Numbered from the stretch's first letter, positions 8,718 through 17,084 are shown. The stretch is DNA of 64,000 bases from G020348385 sp964580235 (GCA_964580235.1 CAZOJY010000001.1:46665-110664); one strand, 5' to 3'. Notes: generated from the letters alone by a model not told the origin. Numbers and translations: made by a program.

Positions 8718-9330
8718 CAATACCGACCAAGAGTTCAAAGGAAGAAACTTAGAAGACGCAATCAGTCTGGCTGAGCTCATGCTCAAGCTCTCCCGCACAC
8801 AGTTCAACTATGAGGTCGTGACCGAAAAGACAAAACTTTTTGGAATCGGCAGCAAAGAAGTCGTCATCCGCACCTGGCCGAAAAGACGCACAGAAGATTA
8901 CCCCGCAGCCCAGTTTTTGGAACGATTCCTTTCCTTGTATCCCCTTGATATCCGATACCAAATCAAAGAAAAAAATGAGATGCTGTACTTCATTTTTGAC
9001 GGGATGGATAAGTATCTTCTGCTCCGGAAGGATGGATCCCTTCTGCTGGCACTCCAGCATCTTCTCAACAAGTTGTCAACAAAAAAAGTACAAACCGACT
9101 GCGATTTTTTCCGAAAAAGAAAAGAAAGAGAACTCAAGGAAAGAACTCAACAGATCGCTCAAAGAGTTCATGAGACCGGGGAAGACGAAATCCTGGATTT
9201 TATGAATCCTTATGAGAGACGCCTCGTGCACATTTCTGTAAATCAAGTCCCGGGTATCACATCGGAAAGCATAGGAGACGGATTTCTCAAGAAGGTGAAA
9301 ATCTTCCCATCAAAGGAAGAATCACATTGA
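8692..9330 (+). CDS. khpB: KhpB/Jag-type RNA-binding protein
   Basis: RNA-binding protein known in other bacteria to partner KhpA and influence cell elongation and envelope mRNAs. It has about 212 aa: a Jag N-terminal domain (EDAISLAELMLKL...YEVVTEKTKLFGIGSKEVVIR), a KH-like centre (about 80-135) and a C-terminal R3H-type segment (MNPYERRLVHISVNQVPGI then SIGDGFLKKVKI). The expected R3H motif R-x-x-x-H is present as RRLVH. The ATG at 8692 overlaps yidC by 26 nt; a GTG at 8683 is an in-frame alternative. It is the last gene of the rpmH operon. Confidence 0.86.
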   Translation: MEKKEEKNDNTDQEFKGRNLEDAISLAELMLKLSRTQFNYEVVTEKTKLFGIGSKEVVIRTWPKRRTEDYPAAQFLERFLSLYPLDIRYQIKEKNEMLYFIFDGMDKYLLLRKDGSLLLALQHLLNKLSTKKVQTDCDFFRKRKERELKERTQQIAQRVHETGEDEILDFMNPYERRLVHISVNQVPGITSESIGDGFLKKVKIFPSKEESH

Positions 9331-9408
9331 TTCCTTTTTAAACACTGAAATCTCTCAGCCAAAACCTTGTTATGGATAATTATTACATCATTCCTATCGA
9401 CTCTATAG

Positions 9409-9420
9409 TTACTATAGTAA
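9409..9420. promoter_or_regulatory. 12-bp perfect palindrome upstream of mnmE promoter
   Basis: TTACTATAGTAA is a perfect dyad 25 bp upstream of the mnmE -35 box, within the 152-bp khpB-mnmE gap. It could be an operator, but a single small AT-rich palindrome can arise by chance. Confidence 0.25.
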
Positions 9421-9444
9421 TTATTGCCTGAATGACAGGGACTC

Positions 9445-9473
9445 TTTACGGATGGAAGCATTCCGTTTAATAT
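9445..9473 (+). promoter_or_regulatory. Putative mnmE promoter
   Basis: TTTACG (9445-9450), 17 bp, TAATAT (9468-9473). The start would fall at about 9480-9483, at or just before the mnmE ATG (9483), which has no Shine-Dalgarno sequence, so a leaderless mRNA is possible. Confidence 0.45.
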
Positions 9474-9482
9474 ATACAAGTT

Positions 9483-10850
9483 ATGCTGGATGAGACCATC
9501 ATTGCAATATCCACGCCTCTTGGATTTGGAGGCCTGGGCGTTGTCCGCCTGAGCGGAGGGAAGGCTCTCCAAATCGCTAAGAAACTCTTCAGACCAAAAA
9601 AAAATTGGCGAAAAATTCCTCCTAATCGCCCTGTTCTCGGACACTTGTTAGATTTCACGCGAAATGAATATTTCGAAGAAGCCTATCTCACCTTTTTCCC
9701 CAAACCCCACACCTATACGCGTGAGAATATGGTTGAGATCAGCTGTCACGGCAGTCCGGTTATCCTGGAAGAGGTTGTCCGGCTCGGCACAACAGCAGGA
9801 GCAAGACATGCTGCTCCAGGAGAGTTTACGCTGCGTGCTTATTTGAATGGACGCATAGACATCCTTCAAGCCGAAGCCGTCTATGATATCATCACGGCAA
9901 CCTCTCTCAAGCAGGCCAAAATCTCATTTCGTCAAATGGAGGGCAGCCTTTCTAAATCAGCAGACTCCCTTCGGCAGCACATCATCCAACTTTTATCCCA
10001 GATTGAGGCCATCATCGAGTTTCCTGATGAGGGCTTCCAAATTTCCCCAAAAACGATCGCCAACTCTCTCCAGCGTGCTGAAAAATCTGTCAAAGAACTC
10101 ATATCCAGCTACGACCTGGGAAAAACTCTATCTGAAGGCCTTTTGTTGGCTATAACCGGAAGGGCAAACGTGGGCAAATCCACCTTATTCAACGCTCTTC
10201 TCCAGAAAAACCGGGCGATTGTGACTCCATTTCCCGGGACAACTCGGGATTACCTCCGAGAAACCATCAAAATCAGGGACACATTATTCACATTGACAGA
10301 TATGGCCGGAATAGACACCCCTGCGCATCCCATCGAAATGGAAGGGATTAAAAGGGGGGAAAAATTGGCTTCCGTCGGAGACGGCATTCTATTCGTCCTC
10401 GACGTTTCCCGCAAGGAGTCACCCAAAGACCTCAAACTTTTGAAAAAATTCCAGAAGAAAAAAGCAATCCTCCTGTTCAACAAGAGCGATTTGCCGGTGA
10501 AGATGAACCGCGAAAAAATAAAAAGATTGCAAGAAAATATCCCTTCTCTCTCGATTTCCGCCCTGAAGGGAAACAACCTGGACAAGTTAAAAGAAATGAT
10601 TTTTGCCCATTTTGTCCCCACACAATCAGACAGTGAAGAGACCATTCTCCACCTCCGGCAAAAACTTCTTTTTTCCAATATCCTCGATTGTTTGCACAAA
10701 ACAGGGCGTCTGCTTAAAGACGGTTATTCTGAAGAAATCTGCGCCGAAGAAATCCGGAAAATCATCCCTCTCATCGGTCAACTGACTGGGGAGATCCGGA
10801 ATGAGGATGTTATGGAAAGAATATTTAGCCGCTTTTGTGTCGGCAAATAG
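9483..10850 (+). CDS. mnmE: tRNA modification GTPase MnmE
   Basis: With MnmG it installs the 5-carboxymethylaminomethyl (or related) group on wobble uridine 34 of certain tRNAs, using methylene-THF, FAD and GTP. The 455 aa protein has the N-terminal THF-binding domain (TIIAISTPLGFGGLGVVRLSG), a helical domain with an inserted G domain (P-loop GRANVGKST, DMAGID, FNKSDL) and the C-terminal FCVGK with the conserved Cys. mnmG lies 1.6 kb downstream beyond an opposite-strand gene, so the usual mnmE-mnmG adjacency has been interrupted here. Confidence 0.97.
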   Translation: MLDETIIAISTPLGFGGLGVVRLSGGKALQIAKKLFRPKKNWRKIPPNRPVLGHLLDFTRNEYFEEAYLTFFPKPHTYTRENMVEISCHGSPVILEEVVRLGTTAGARHAAPGEFTLRAYLNGRIDILQAEAVYDIITATSLKQAKISFRQMEGSLSKSADSLRQHIIQLLSQIEAIIEFPDEGFQISPKTIANSLQRAEKSVKELISSYDLGKTLSEGLLLAITGRANVGKSTLFNALLQKNRAIVTPFPGTTRDYLRETIKIRDTLFTLTDMAGIDTPAHPIEMEGIKRGEKLASVGDGILFVLDVSRKESPKDLKLLKKFQKKKAILLFNKSDLPVKMNREKIKRLQENIPSLSISALKGNNLDKLKEMIFAHFVPTQSDSEETILHLRQKLLFSNILDCLHKTGRLLKDGYSEEICAEEIRKIIPLIGQLTGEIRNEDVMERIFSRFCVGK

Positions 10851-10868
10851 CAGCTTTTATCTTTTTTT

Positions 10869-12212
10869 CTACTTGATGTAGCCAAGGCTTTTGAGATCTT
10901 CTAGGACCTCTTTATCTAACGCTCTTGGTTTTTTGGTTCCTTTCAACTTGGATGGGGCTCCGTACGATGGAACAAATCTAATTTTTCTGTGTCTCTTAAA
11001 ATCATCCTGGAAAGAGTCTAAAAGGACCTGCCCATCCATGTCTTCTCCCACGGGCAGCCCGAATAGGTAAAGAATCGTAGGTGTGACATCATAAATGCTG
11101 GCCTGTTCCAGCTGATACCCCGGCTTGACTCCCGGACCTTTTATGATAATGATCCCGTCAGGAATGGTTGGGGTATTGTAATGCGTGTATCCTTTAACAG
11201 AAAAATTGAATCCATGATCAGAAACAAGGATAAAGGTTGCATTCTTGGGAGATTTATTGATGACTCGTCCGACAACCCGGTCCAAGTAAGAATAGACAGG
11301 CTCAACTATGGTGGCCATATTTTGGTAAAGTTTTTTTTCTGTCTCAGGTGTTGGAGCACCCCGTTTCTCATTGTCCTTAATCCACGTCTTTCTTAGTTCT
11401 TCGTCGATAAAAATCGACGTGAAATGCGACGTTGTGTCGATCAGGCGGAAGTAAGTGGCAAAAAGATCAACCGGTACGTTATCCAAAAGGTAGAGAGTTG
11501 TCTTTTCGATCGACTTGTCCTGAAGGGTATATATCCGGAAATTTTTGATCTGACGCTCCCGGCCTGAGGGGACCGGAATTTTTTTTGCCTGGCTTTCAGA
11601 CCAGTAATCCACCATTCCTTCTTCTCGAAGGATCTTTTTGTATTTTTTATGTTTAAACATGACAACTTGGGGAAATATCTTGTCCTTCAGCTCGTTGGGA
11701 AATGTGACGCCATCCTCCGGAAGGTATTTGTACACGCCAATCCGGAAACGGTCAGACACAAGATATCCATTCACTTCTTCGGCAGGAAAAGTGACAAACC
11801 AGTTTATAATGCCGACTGAAAATCCTTCCTCGCCAAGAATATTCCAAAAAGTTTTGGCAATACGTTCTCCTGCGGAGTACGGAATCACGATGTTGTTTTC
11901 TGTCACAAATTGGTAATCGAGGATGCCATGTTTTAGCATCGTTTTACCCGTAGAAATCGAGGTCCAAATCACCGGAGATTTTGTGGGACGCACGGTGTGC
12001 AAAACTCCCCAGCTTCCTTCCTTGCTCAAACGGGCCAGATTGGGAAGTTTACCTCGTTCGAACAGCGGCTGAATGATATTCCAATCTGCACCATCCAACC
12101 CGATTAGGACCACTGGGTTTACAGGAGGCTTTCCCCTGCGGAGGACAAAGGCATACAGCATCACCAGCACAATCGAGAAAAACAGTAAAAACCACAGCAG
12201 CTTTTTTTTCAT
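10869..12212 (-). CDS. Membrane-anchored alkaline-phosphatase-superfamily phosphodiesterase
   Basis: Predicted metal-dependent phosphohydrolase or phosphotransferase of the type I phosphodiesterase/nucleotide pyrophosphatase group, about 447 aa. One N-terminal TM (LLWFLLFFSIVLVMLYAFVL) anchors it, with the catalytic domain outside. Metal and nucleophile motifs are visible: VVLIGLDGADW (first Asp pair), a Thr/Ser-rich nucleophile segment PTKSPVIWTSISTGK, a histidine-bearing segment IDTTSHF and LVSDHGFNF (Asp-His). The ATG at 12212 has AGGAG only 2 nt away; an in-frame TTG at 12248 has AGAGG at 6 nt, so the start is open. It sits alone on the minus strand between mnmE and mnmG. The substrate is unknown. 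Confidence 0.8.
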   Translation of the reverse strand: MKKKLLWFLLFFSIVLVMLYAFVLRRGKPPVNPVVLIGLDGADWNIIQPLFERGKLPNLARLSKEGSWGVLHTVRPTKSPVIWTSISTGKTMLKHGILDYQFVTENNIVIPYSAGERIAKTFWNILGEEGFSVGIINWFVTFPAEEVNGYLVSDRFRIGVYKYLPEDGVTFPNELKDKIFPQVVMFKHKKYKKILREEGMVDYWSESQAKKIPVPSGRERQIKNFRIYTLQDKSIEKTTLYLLDNVPVDLFATYFRLIDTTSHFTSIFIDEELRKTWIKDNEKRGAPTPETEKKLYQNMATIVEPVYSYLDRVVGRVINKSPKNATFILVSDHGFNFSVKGYTHYNTPTIPDGIIIIKGPGVKPGYQLEQASIYDVTPTILYLFGLPVGEDMDGQVLLDSFQDDFKRHRKIRFVPSYGAPSKLKGTKKPRALDKEVLEDLKSLGYIK

Positions 12213-12316
12213 AGCTCCTATTCTAGAAAATAATCTCCTGAATTGCAATTTTTGCCTCTTTCAGGGAGTACTCTGTTAATCTGATAAGAAAGTCATGCGG
12301 AACCCTCCAGAAGCGA

Positions 12317-12345
12317 TTGACGAGAGCCCTCATCAGAGATATAAT
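12317..12345 (+). promoter_or_regulatory. Consensus sigma-70 promoter of the mnmG-par-kds operon
   Basis: TTGACG (12317-12322), 17-bp spacer, TATAAT (12340-12345). The predicted start near 12352 gives an unusually long leader of about 130 nt before mnmG. Confidence 0.7.
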
Positions 12346-12393
12346 ACCCACTCAATTTTCAGGCAGCATATTTCATGTTTAACGGAGAAGGAA

Positions 12394-12461
12394 GGCAACC
12401 CTTTTGGCCGCAGACGACACAATTTTTATTGGCGGCCTCACCCATTGGTCCCCGGGTTCCC
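12394..12461 (+). ncRNA. Candidate structured 5' leader of mnmG (three-way-junction-like)
   Basis: Within the transcribed leader an outer stem pairs GGCAACCC (12394-12401) with GGGTTCCC (12454-12461), 7 of 8 bases. It encloses a perfect 6-bp stem GGCCGC/GCGGCC (12406-12411 with 12432-12437) and a short ACC/GGT hairpin (12440-12449). I do not recognise a known riboswitch. An open reading frame of 41 codons (12375-12500) runs through the same bases and overlaps the mnmG start, an alternative explanation. Confidence 0.35.
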
Positions 12462-12480
12462 GATTTCGTGATTAATATAA

Positions 12481-14346
12481 ATGTCAGCCATGTCTTATGA
12501 TGTCATTGTTGTGGGTGCCGGGCATGCAGGTTGTGAGGCAGCACATGCAGCTAGCACAATCGGGCTCAAAACATGTCTCGTGACCATCCACCTCGAGACG
12601 ATCGCACAAATGTCCTGTAATCCAGCCATCGGAGGACTCGCCAAGGGACAGCTCGTGAGGGAAATCGATGCCCTTGGGGGGCTGATGGGGCGTCTGGCTG
12701 ACGAAACAGGGATCCAATTCCGTTTGTTAAACCGCAGCCGGGGCGGGGCTGTCCAGGCCCCGCGTGTCCAGTCGGACAAAGCTCTCTACCGATTGACCAT
12801 GAAAAAATGGCTGGAGGACCTTCCAAATTTAACTCTTTTCCAGGGCATCGTGACCAAAATCCTGACCAAATCCAACAGGGCTGTTGGCGTAGAAACCCTG
12901 GACGGGTACAGATTACATGCAAAAGCTGTCATCGTGACACCGGGAACATTTTTGAACGGCCTCATCCATATCGGGCTCCACAGCTATCCGGCCGGCCGGG
13001 CCAACGAGCCGCCGGCCATCTTGCTGAGCAAAAGCCTGAAAAGTCTGGGTCTCAAAATATTCCGCCTGAAAACAGGAACCCCCATGCGGCTCTATAAGAA
13101 CACGATTGATTGGACCAAATTCATGCCCCAACCCGGGGATAAAATTCCGGTTCCTTTTTCGTTTCGCACAAAAAAAAAGCTGGTAAACCGCATTGTCTGC
13201 TACATCGGTTATACAAACGCCAAAACTCACGATATCATCCGCCAGAATCTTGACAGATCTCCTCTTTACGGGGGCAAAATCACGGGCATTGGCCCGCGCT
13301 ACTGTCCTTCCATCGAAGATAAGGTGGTCAAATTTCCCCAGCGGCAGAGGCATCAATTCTTTTTGGAACCAGAAGGACTGGACACGGCCGAAATTTACGT
13401 TAACGGCCTTTCTTCGAGTCTGCCCCTGATAATCCAAGAGAAAATTCTGGCCAGCATCCCGGGACTGAACCAGGCAAAAATTCTCAGGCCGGCTTACGGC
13501 ATCGAATACGATGCCGTTATTCCCACTCAGCTCTTGCCCACCTTAGAGATCCGATCAATAACGAATCTATATTTAGCCGGCCAGATCAACGGAACATCGG
13601 GCTATGAAGAGGCGGCAGCTCAGGGGCTTATGGCGGGGATCAATGCTGCAACAAAAATCCTTGGAAAACCTCCGTTAATCCTCCGAAGGGAGGAAGCCTA
13701 TATTGCCGTACTCATCGATGATTTGATCTCGCGAGGAGTAGAAGAGCCTTATCGCTTGTTCACATCGCGGGCCGAATACCGGCTGAGCCTCCGGATGGAT
13801 AATGCGGACAAACGACTCACAGAGTATGGGCATACGCTCGGGCTTATAAGCCCTGGTGATTACAAAAATTACCAGAAAAAACAAGCCCGATTGAAACAAG
13901 TGATGCATTTTCTGCAGCGAAAAAAAATCCGCCTGGAAAATCGGAGAAGCCTTTCTCTCAAGGATATTTTGAAAAAGCCTGATGGAAAATGGGAAAATGT
14001 GATAAAATATGTCCCATCGAACATGATCCTGACGGACGAAGAAAGGCGGTTCTGTGAATCGGAAATCAAATATGAGGGGTATATCGTAAAACAGGCAAAA
14101 GAAATTGCTCGGGCCGCAAAACTCGATAACAAAAAGATTCCCCGGGATATTCTTTACACGAATGTGCCGGGTTTTACTGGAGAAGTGATTGAGAAATTGA
14201 AAAAATTCGCTCCCAAAACCATCGGTGAAGCCAAAAGAGTACCGGGTATAACACCGGCCGCCATCACCAACCTTAATATTGCCATCGCCATCCATAACAA
14301 ACAGAAAACACAAAATGTTTCACGTGGAACACAAAACCAGAAATAA
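12481..14346 (+). CDS. mnmG: tRNA uridine-5-carboxymethylaminomethyl modification enzyme MnmG (GidA)
   Basis: FAD- and NADH-dependent partner of MnmE in wobble-uridine modification. It has 621 aa with the Rossmann motif VIVVGAGHAGCEAA, GGLAKGQLVREIDALGG, the conserved NPAIGG before it, SGYEEAAAQGLMAGIN at the FAD site and the C-terminal helical domain with NVPGFTGE. The first ATG (12481) lacks a ribosome site; a second ATG at 12490 would remove three residues. It heads a long operon that continues into parA after 2 bp. The last 10 codons carry a perfect parS site; rsmG, often found between mnmG and parA, is absent. Confidence 0.96.
   Translation: MSAMSYDVIVVGAGHAGCEAAHAASTIGLKTCLVTIHLETIAQMSCNPAIGGLAKGQLVREIDALGGLMGRLADETGIQFRLLNRSRGGAVQAPRVQSDKALYRLTMKKWLEDLPNLTLFQGIVTKILTKSNRAVGVETLDGYRLHAKAVIVTPGTFLNGLIHIGLHSYPAGRANEPPAILLSKSLKSLGLKIFRLKTGTPMRLYKNTIDWTKFMPQPGDKIPVPFSFRTKKKLVNRIVCYIGYTNAKTHDIIRQNLDRSPLYGGKITGIGPRYCPSIEDKVVKFPQRQRHQFFLEPEGLDTAEIYVNGLSSSLPLIIQEKILASIPGLNQAKILRPAYGIEYDAVIPTQLLPTLEIRSITNLYLAGQINGTSGYEEAAAQGLMAGINAATKILGKPPLILRREEAYIAVLIDDLISRGVEEPYRLFTSRAEYRLSLRMDNADKRLTEYGHTLGLISPGDYKNYQKKQARLKQVMHFLQRKKIRLENRRSLSLKDILKKPDGKWENVIKYVPSNMILTDEERRFCESEIKYEGYIVKQAKEIARAAKLDNKKIPRDILYTNVPGFTGEVIEKLKKFAPKTIGEAKRVPGITPAAITNLNIAIAIHNKQKTQNVSRGTQNQK
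14316..14331. other. parS centromere site
   Basis: TGTTTCACGTGGAACA matches the bacterial parS consensus TGTTNCACGTGNAACA at every defined base. It lies in the coding 3' end of mnmG (Asn-Val-Ser-Arg-Gly-Thr), 18 bp before parA, whose operon encodes the cognate ParB. It is the only such match I found in the window. Confidence 0.92.
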
Positions 14347-14348
14347 AC

Positions 14349-15104
14349 ATGGGCAAAATCATCGCGGTCGCCAACCAAAAAGGAGGAGTCGGTAAGACAA
14401 CCACCGCCGTCAACCTGGCCGCTTCCTTGGCCTTGAACAACAAGAGGATTTTGATCATCGATTTTGACCCCCAAGGAATGGCCACGATCGGATTAGGAAA
14501 AGTAAAAAAAGAAAAAAAAGGGATCTATCAGGCCTTGATGAACGGCATTTATCTGATGAATCTTGTCCAGCCAACCGAATTGGATAACCTGTACATCTGT
14601 CCGTGTTCCCCGGAACTGGCGGGATTTGAAGCCGAGATATTTCCGGAAGACAAGCGGGAAACGCGGCTCAAAAATGCCCTCAAGGACATCCGCAAACTCT
14701 TTCATTTTATTTTTGTCGACTGCCCCCCCTCCCTCAGTTTTTTAACGATCAACGCTCTTTCCGCCGCGGACTCAGTCTTGATCCCGATCCAAACAGAATT
14801 TTTCTGCATGGAAGGCCTCCCCGACCTTCTCCGAACGCTGGACGAGGTGAGGGCTTACCTCAATCCTTCCCTCCATGTCGAAGGTATCGTCCTGACCATG
14901 TTTGATGAGCGCACAAATCTATCCAAACAGGTGGCTGAGGAAGTCCGGCAATCCTTGGGGGATATTATCTTCACAGAGATCATTCCCCGCACAGTGAGGC
15001 TGGCCGAAGCTCCCAGTTTTGGCAAACCTGCTTTATTGTATGACATCAAATCAAAAGGCGCTCAGTCCTATTTAAATTTAGCCAGGGAGTTAATAAAAAG
15101 ATGA
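14349..15104 (+). CDS. parA: Chromosome-partitioning ATPase ParA (Soj)
   Basis: Deviant-Walker ATPase that forms DNA-bound gradients and moves ParB-parS complexes apart. The 251 aa protein begins with the signature AVANQKGGVGKTTTAVNLA, followed by IIDFDPQGMAT (A' box) and FVDCPPSLSFLTINAL (Walker B). It lacks the N-terminal HTH of plasmid ParA, as expected for a chromosomal type. It follows mnmG by 2 bp without an obvious ribosome site and overlaps parB by ATGA. Confidence 0.96.
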   Translation: MGKIIAVANQKGGVGKTTTAVNLAASLALNNKRILIIDFDPQGMATIGLGKVKKEKKGIYQALMNGIYLMNLVQPTELDNLYICPCSPELAGFEAEIFPEDKRETRLKNALKDIRKLFHFIFVDCPPSLSFLTINALSAADSVLIPIQTEFFCMEGLPDLLRTLDEVRAYLNPSLHVEGIVLTMFDERTNLSKQVAEEVRQSLGDIIFTEIIPRTVRLAEAPSFGKPALLYDIKSKGAQSYLNLARELIKR

Positions 15105-15949
15105 AAAAAAGAGCATTGGGAAAGGGCCTCAAGGCCTTCCTGCCCGAAGACTACGGCATTCTGAAGGATGAAAAATTTGTGGATGTGGATGTCGAGGACC
15201 TCCAGCCAAATCCTCTCCAGCCCCGACAGGATTTTGACCAGGAAGCCATTGCGGAATTGTCCCGTTCGATCGAGGAAACAGGTATTCTGCAGCCTCTTGT
15301 CGTGGTTCCGGAAGGAAACCATTACAAGATTGTCGTGGGGGAAAGGCGGTGGCGTGCGGCCCAGAAAATCGGGCTGACTAAAATTCCTGCGATCATTCGC
15401 CAGCTATCTGAGGAAAAACAAATCGAAGCTTCCCTCGTGGAAAATCTGCAGAGAAAGGACCTCAATCCGATCGAAATCGCTCACGCCTACCAAAAACTCA
15501 TCCACGAGCTTAAATACACCCAGGAGACTGTGGCAGAAAAAGTCGGCAAGGACCGTACATCCGTAGCTAATTCCATCCGTCTTCTCAAGCTTCCTCCCGA
15601 AATTCAAAAGATGGTTGCCGAAGGCAAGATATCCATGGGGCATGCCCGAGCCCTTATCACGCTGGAAAACCCCGACCAGCAGATTTTTCTCTCCCGGCTC
15701 ATCGTGGAAAAAAACCTGTCCGTTCGAGATGTCGAAAAAATGATGACGGAAAAAAGGCGGCCACCATCTCCCGAACCCAAGCCGGAACTCGATCCCGATT
15801 TGCGGGCCGTTCAGGACGAATTGATTAAAACCCTGGGAACAAAGGTGGTTATCTCTGGGAATCCAGAAAAAGGGGTTATTAAATTACACTATTTCTCTTT
15901 GGAAGATTTAAACAGGATTTTCGAAAAAATTAAAGGAGGGGTCGCATGA
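15101..15949 (+). CDS. parB: Chromosome-partitioning CTPase ParB (Spo0J)
   Basis: Binds parS and spreads as a CTP-driven DNA clamp. The 282 aa protein starts KKRALGKGLKAF, typical for ParB. It has the CTP-binding N domain (LQPNPLQPRQDFD, GILQPLVV, VVGERRWRAAQ with the conserved ERR, ASLVENLQRKDLNPIE), a central HTH (QETVAEKVGKDRTSVANSIRLLKLP, GHARAL) and a C-terminal dimerisation domain. The parS site is about 770 bp upstream. It overlaps parA (ATGA) and the bactofilin gene (ATGA). Confidence 0.96.
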   Translation: MKKRALGKGLKAFLPEDYGILKDEKFVDVDVEDLQPNPLQPRQDFDQEAIAELSRSIEETGILQPLVVVPEGNHYKIVVGERRWRAAQKIGLTKIPAIIRQLSEEKQIEASLVENLQRKDLNPIEIAHAYQKLIHELKYTQETVAEKVGKDRTSVANSIRLLKLPPEIQKMVAEGKISMGHARALITLENPDQQIFLSRLIVEKNLSVRDVEKMMTEKRRPPSPEPKPELDPDLRAVQDELIKTLGTKVVISGNPEKGVIKLHYFSLEDLNRIFEKIKGGVA

Positions 15950-16362
15950 AAGAAAAGAAAAGGGACATCGAGGAAAGCAAAATCACTGGATTTTTTGATA
16001 AAGATACGGAAATCAAAGGCGATTTGTTTTTCAAAGGGACTTTTCGAGTGGATGGCCGGTTCAAAGGAAAAGTCGATTCTGAGTCAATTCTGATCATCGG
16101 AGATAGCGGCAAGGTCGAAGCCGACATCAAGATCGGCCATCTCATTATCAATGGGGAAATCAAAGGAAACATTCATGCCTCAGAAAAAGTGGAAGTGAAC
16201 GCAAATGGCCGTGTTTTTGGAACCATCACATCTCCAAAACTAATTGTAGAAGAAGGCGCCTATCTGGAAGCCACTTGTCAAACAAGCGATAAAACGTCCC
16301 AGGAAACACCGGCAGTCTCTCTTTCACCAGAGAATAATCAGGAGATCGGATCCAAGCCTTGA
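15946..16362 (+). CDS. Bactofilin (polymer-forming cytoskeletal protein)
   Basis: Bactofilins polymerise without nucleotide into filaments that position cell-wall and chromosome factors. The 138 aa protein has a right-handed beta-helix core of repeated hydrophobic turns (about residues 15-110): TEIKGDLFFKGTFRVDGRF, SILIIGDSGKVEADI, LIINGEIKGNI, VEVNANGRVFGTI, LIVEEGAYLEA, with disordered ends. It overlaps parB by ATGA. In Myxococcus, bactofilins are linked to ParAB by a connector protein, so co-transcription here suggests, but does not prove, a role in segregation. It could equally serve envelope growth with the downstream Kdo genes. Confidence 0.9.
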   Translation: MKEKKRDIEESKITGFFDKDTEIKGDLFFKGTFRVDGRFKGKVDSESILIIGDSGKVEADIKIGHLIINGEIKGNIHASEKVEVNANGRVFGTITSPKLIVEEGAYLEATCQTSDKTSQETPAVSLSPENNQEIGSKP

Positions 16363-17084
16363 GAGAAGCAGCAGGAGTCATTCCAGCCCGTTACGGCGCA
16401 ACCCGATTTCCCGGTAAACCGCTGGCAATGATAGATGGGAAACCCTTGATCCAAAGAGTTTATGAACAAGCCCGCAAAGCCAAATACCTCCGCCAGCTTA
16501 TCGTGGCAACAGACGACGAGCGGATCTTTGCTGCCGCACAATCTTTCGGAGCAGACGTGCAGATGACATCTCCCGATCACCGCTCAGGAACGGAAAGAGT
16601 GGCCGAGGTAGCTGCTGGATTGAAACTCCCGATCATCATCAACATCCAGGCGGACGAGCCTTTGCTCCAGGGACAAATGATCGACGATCTTGTGCAAGCT
16701 CTCCAGGACGACTCGATTGCCATGGCCACTCTGGCTTCAAAAGTAACGGATGTGGACAGGATCCATGATCAGGACATCGTGAAAGTTGTGGTGGATAAAA
16801 ATGGGAACGCCCTGTATTTTTCCCGCTCTCCTCTTCCCTTCCAATCCGCAGATTATTTTAACCAGCACATCGGGGTATACGGCTATCAAAAAGAATTCCT
16901 TATAACCTTCCGCAGCCTGCCTGTTTCCCGGTTAGAGGCATGCGAAGGCTTGGAACAGCTCCGGGCATTAGAAAATGGTTACACGATAAAAGTCGTCCCC
17001 TCTCTCTTTCAAGCCTTGTCTGTGGACACGCCACAGGATATAATTGCTGTAGAAAAATTTATTCGAAAGGCCAAAAATGACTAA
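16359..17084 (+). CDS. kdsB: 3-deoxy-manno-octulosonate cytidylyltransferase (CMP-Kdo synthetase)
   Basis: Activates Kdo with CTP to CMP-Kdo for lipid A-core synthesis. The 241 aa protein has the nucleotidyltransferase start GVIPARYGATRFPGKPLA, RLIVATDDERI-like positions, a DHRSGTERVAEV segment and NIQADEPLL. The TTG start shares bases with the bactofilin stop (TTGA); no ATG is available near the conserved N terminus. It overlaps pyrG by 8 bp, placing the CTP maker directly after the CTP user. Confidence 0.95.
   Translation: MREAAGVIPARYGATRFPGKPLAMIDGKPLIQRVYEQARKAKYLRQLIVATDDERIFAAAQSFGADVQMTSPDHRSGTERVAEVAAGLKLPIIINIQADEPLLQGQMIDDLVQALQDDSIAMATLASKVTDVDRIHDQDIVKVVVDKNGNALYFSRSPLPFQSADYFNQHIGVYGYQKEFLITFRSLPVSRLEACEGLEQLRALENGYTIKVVPSLFQALSVDTPQDIIAVEKFIRKAKND

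Noticed and set aside
12375..12500. 41-codon frame in the mnmG leader
   Set aside because: No ribosome site and coincident with paired stems; kept only as an alternative within the leader finding.
12913..13437. 174-aa open frame on the minus strand inside mnmG
   Set aside because: Antisense shadow of a well-conserved gene, no family similarity.
13675..14313. 212-aa minus-strand frame inside mnmG
   Set aside because: Antisense shadow; mnmG motifs continue through it on the plus strand.
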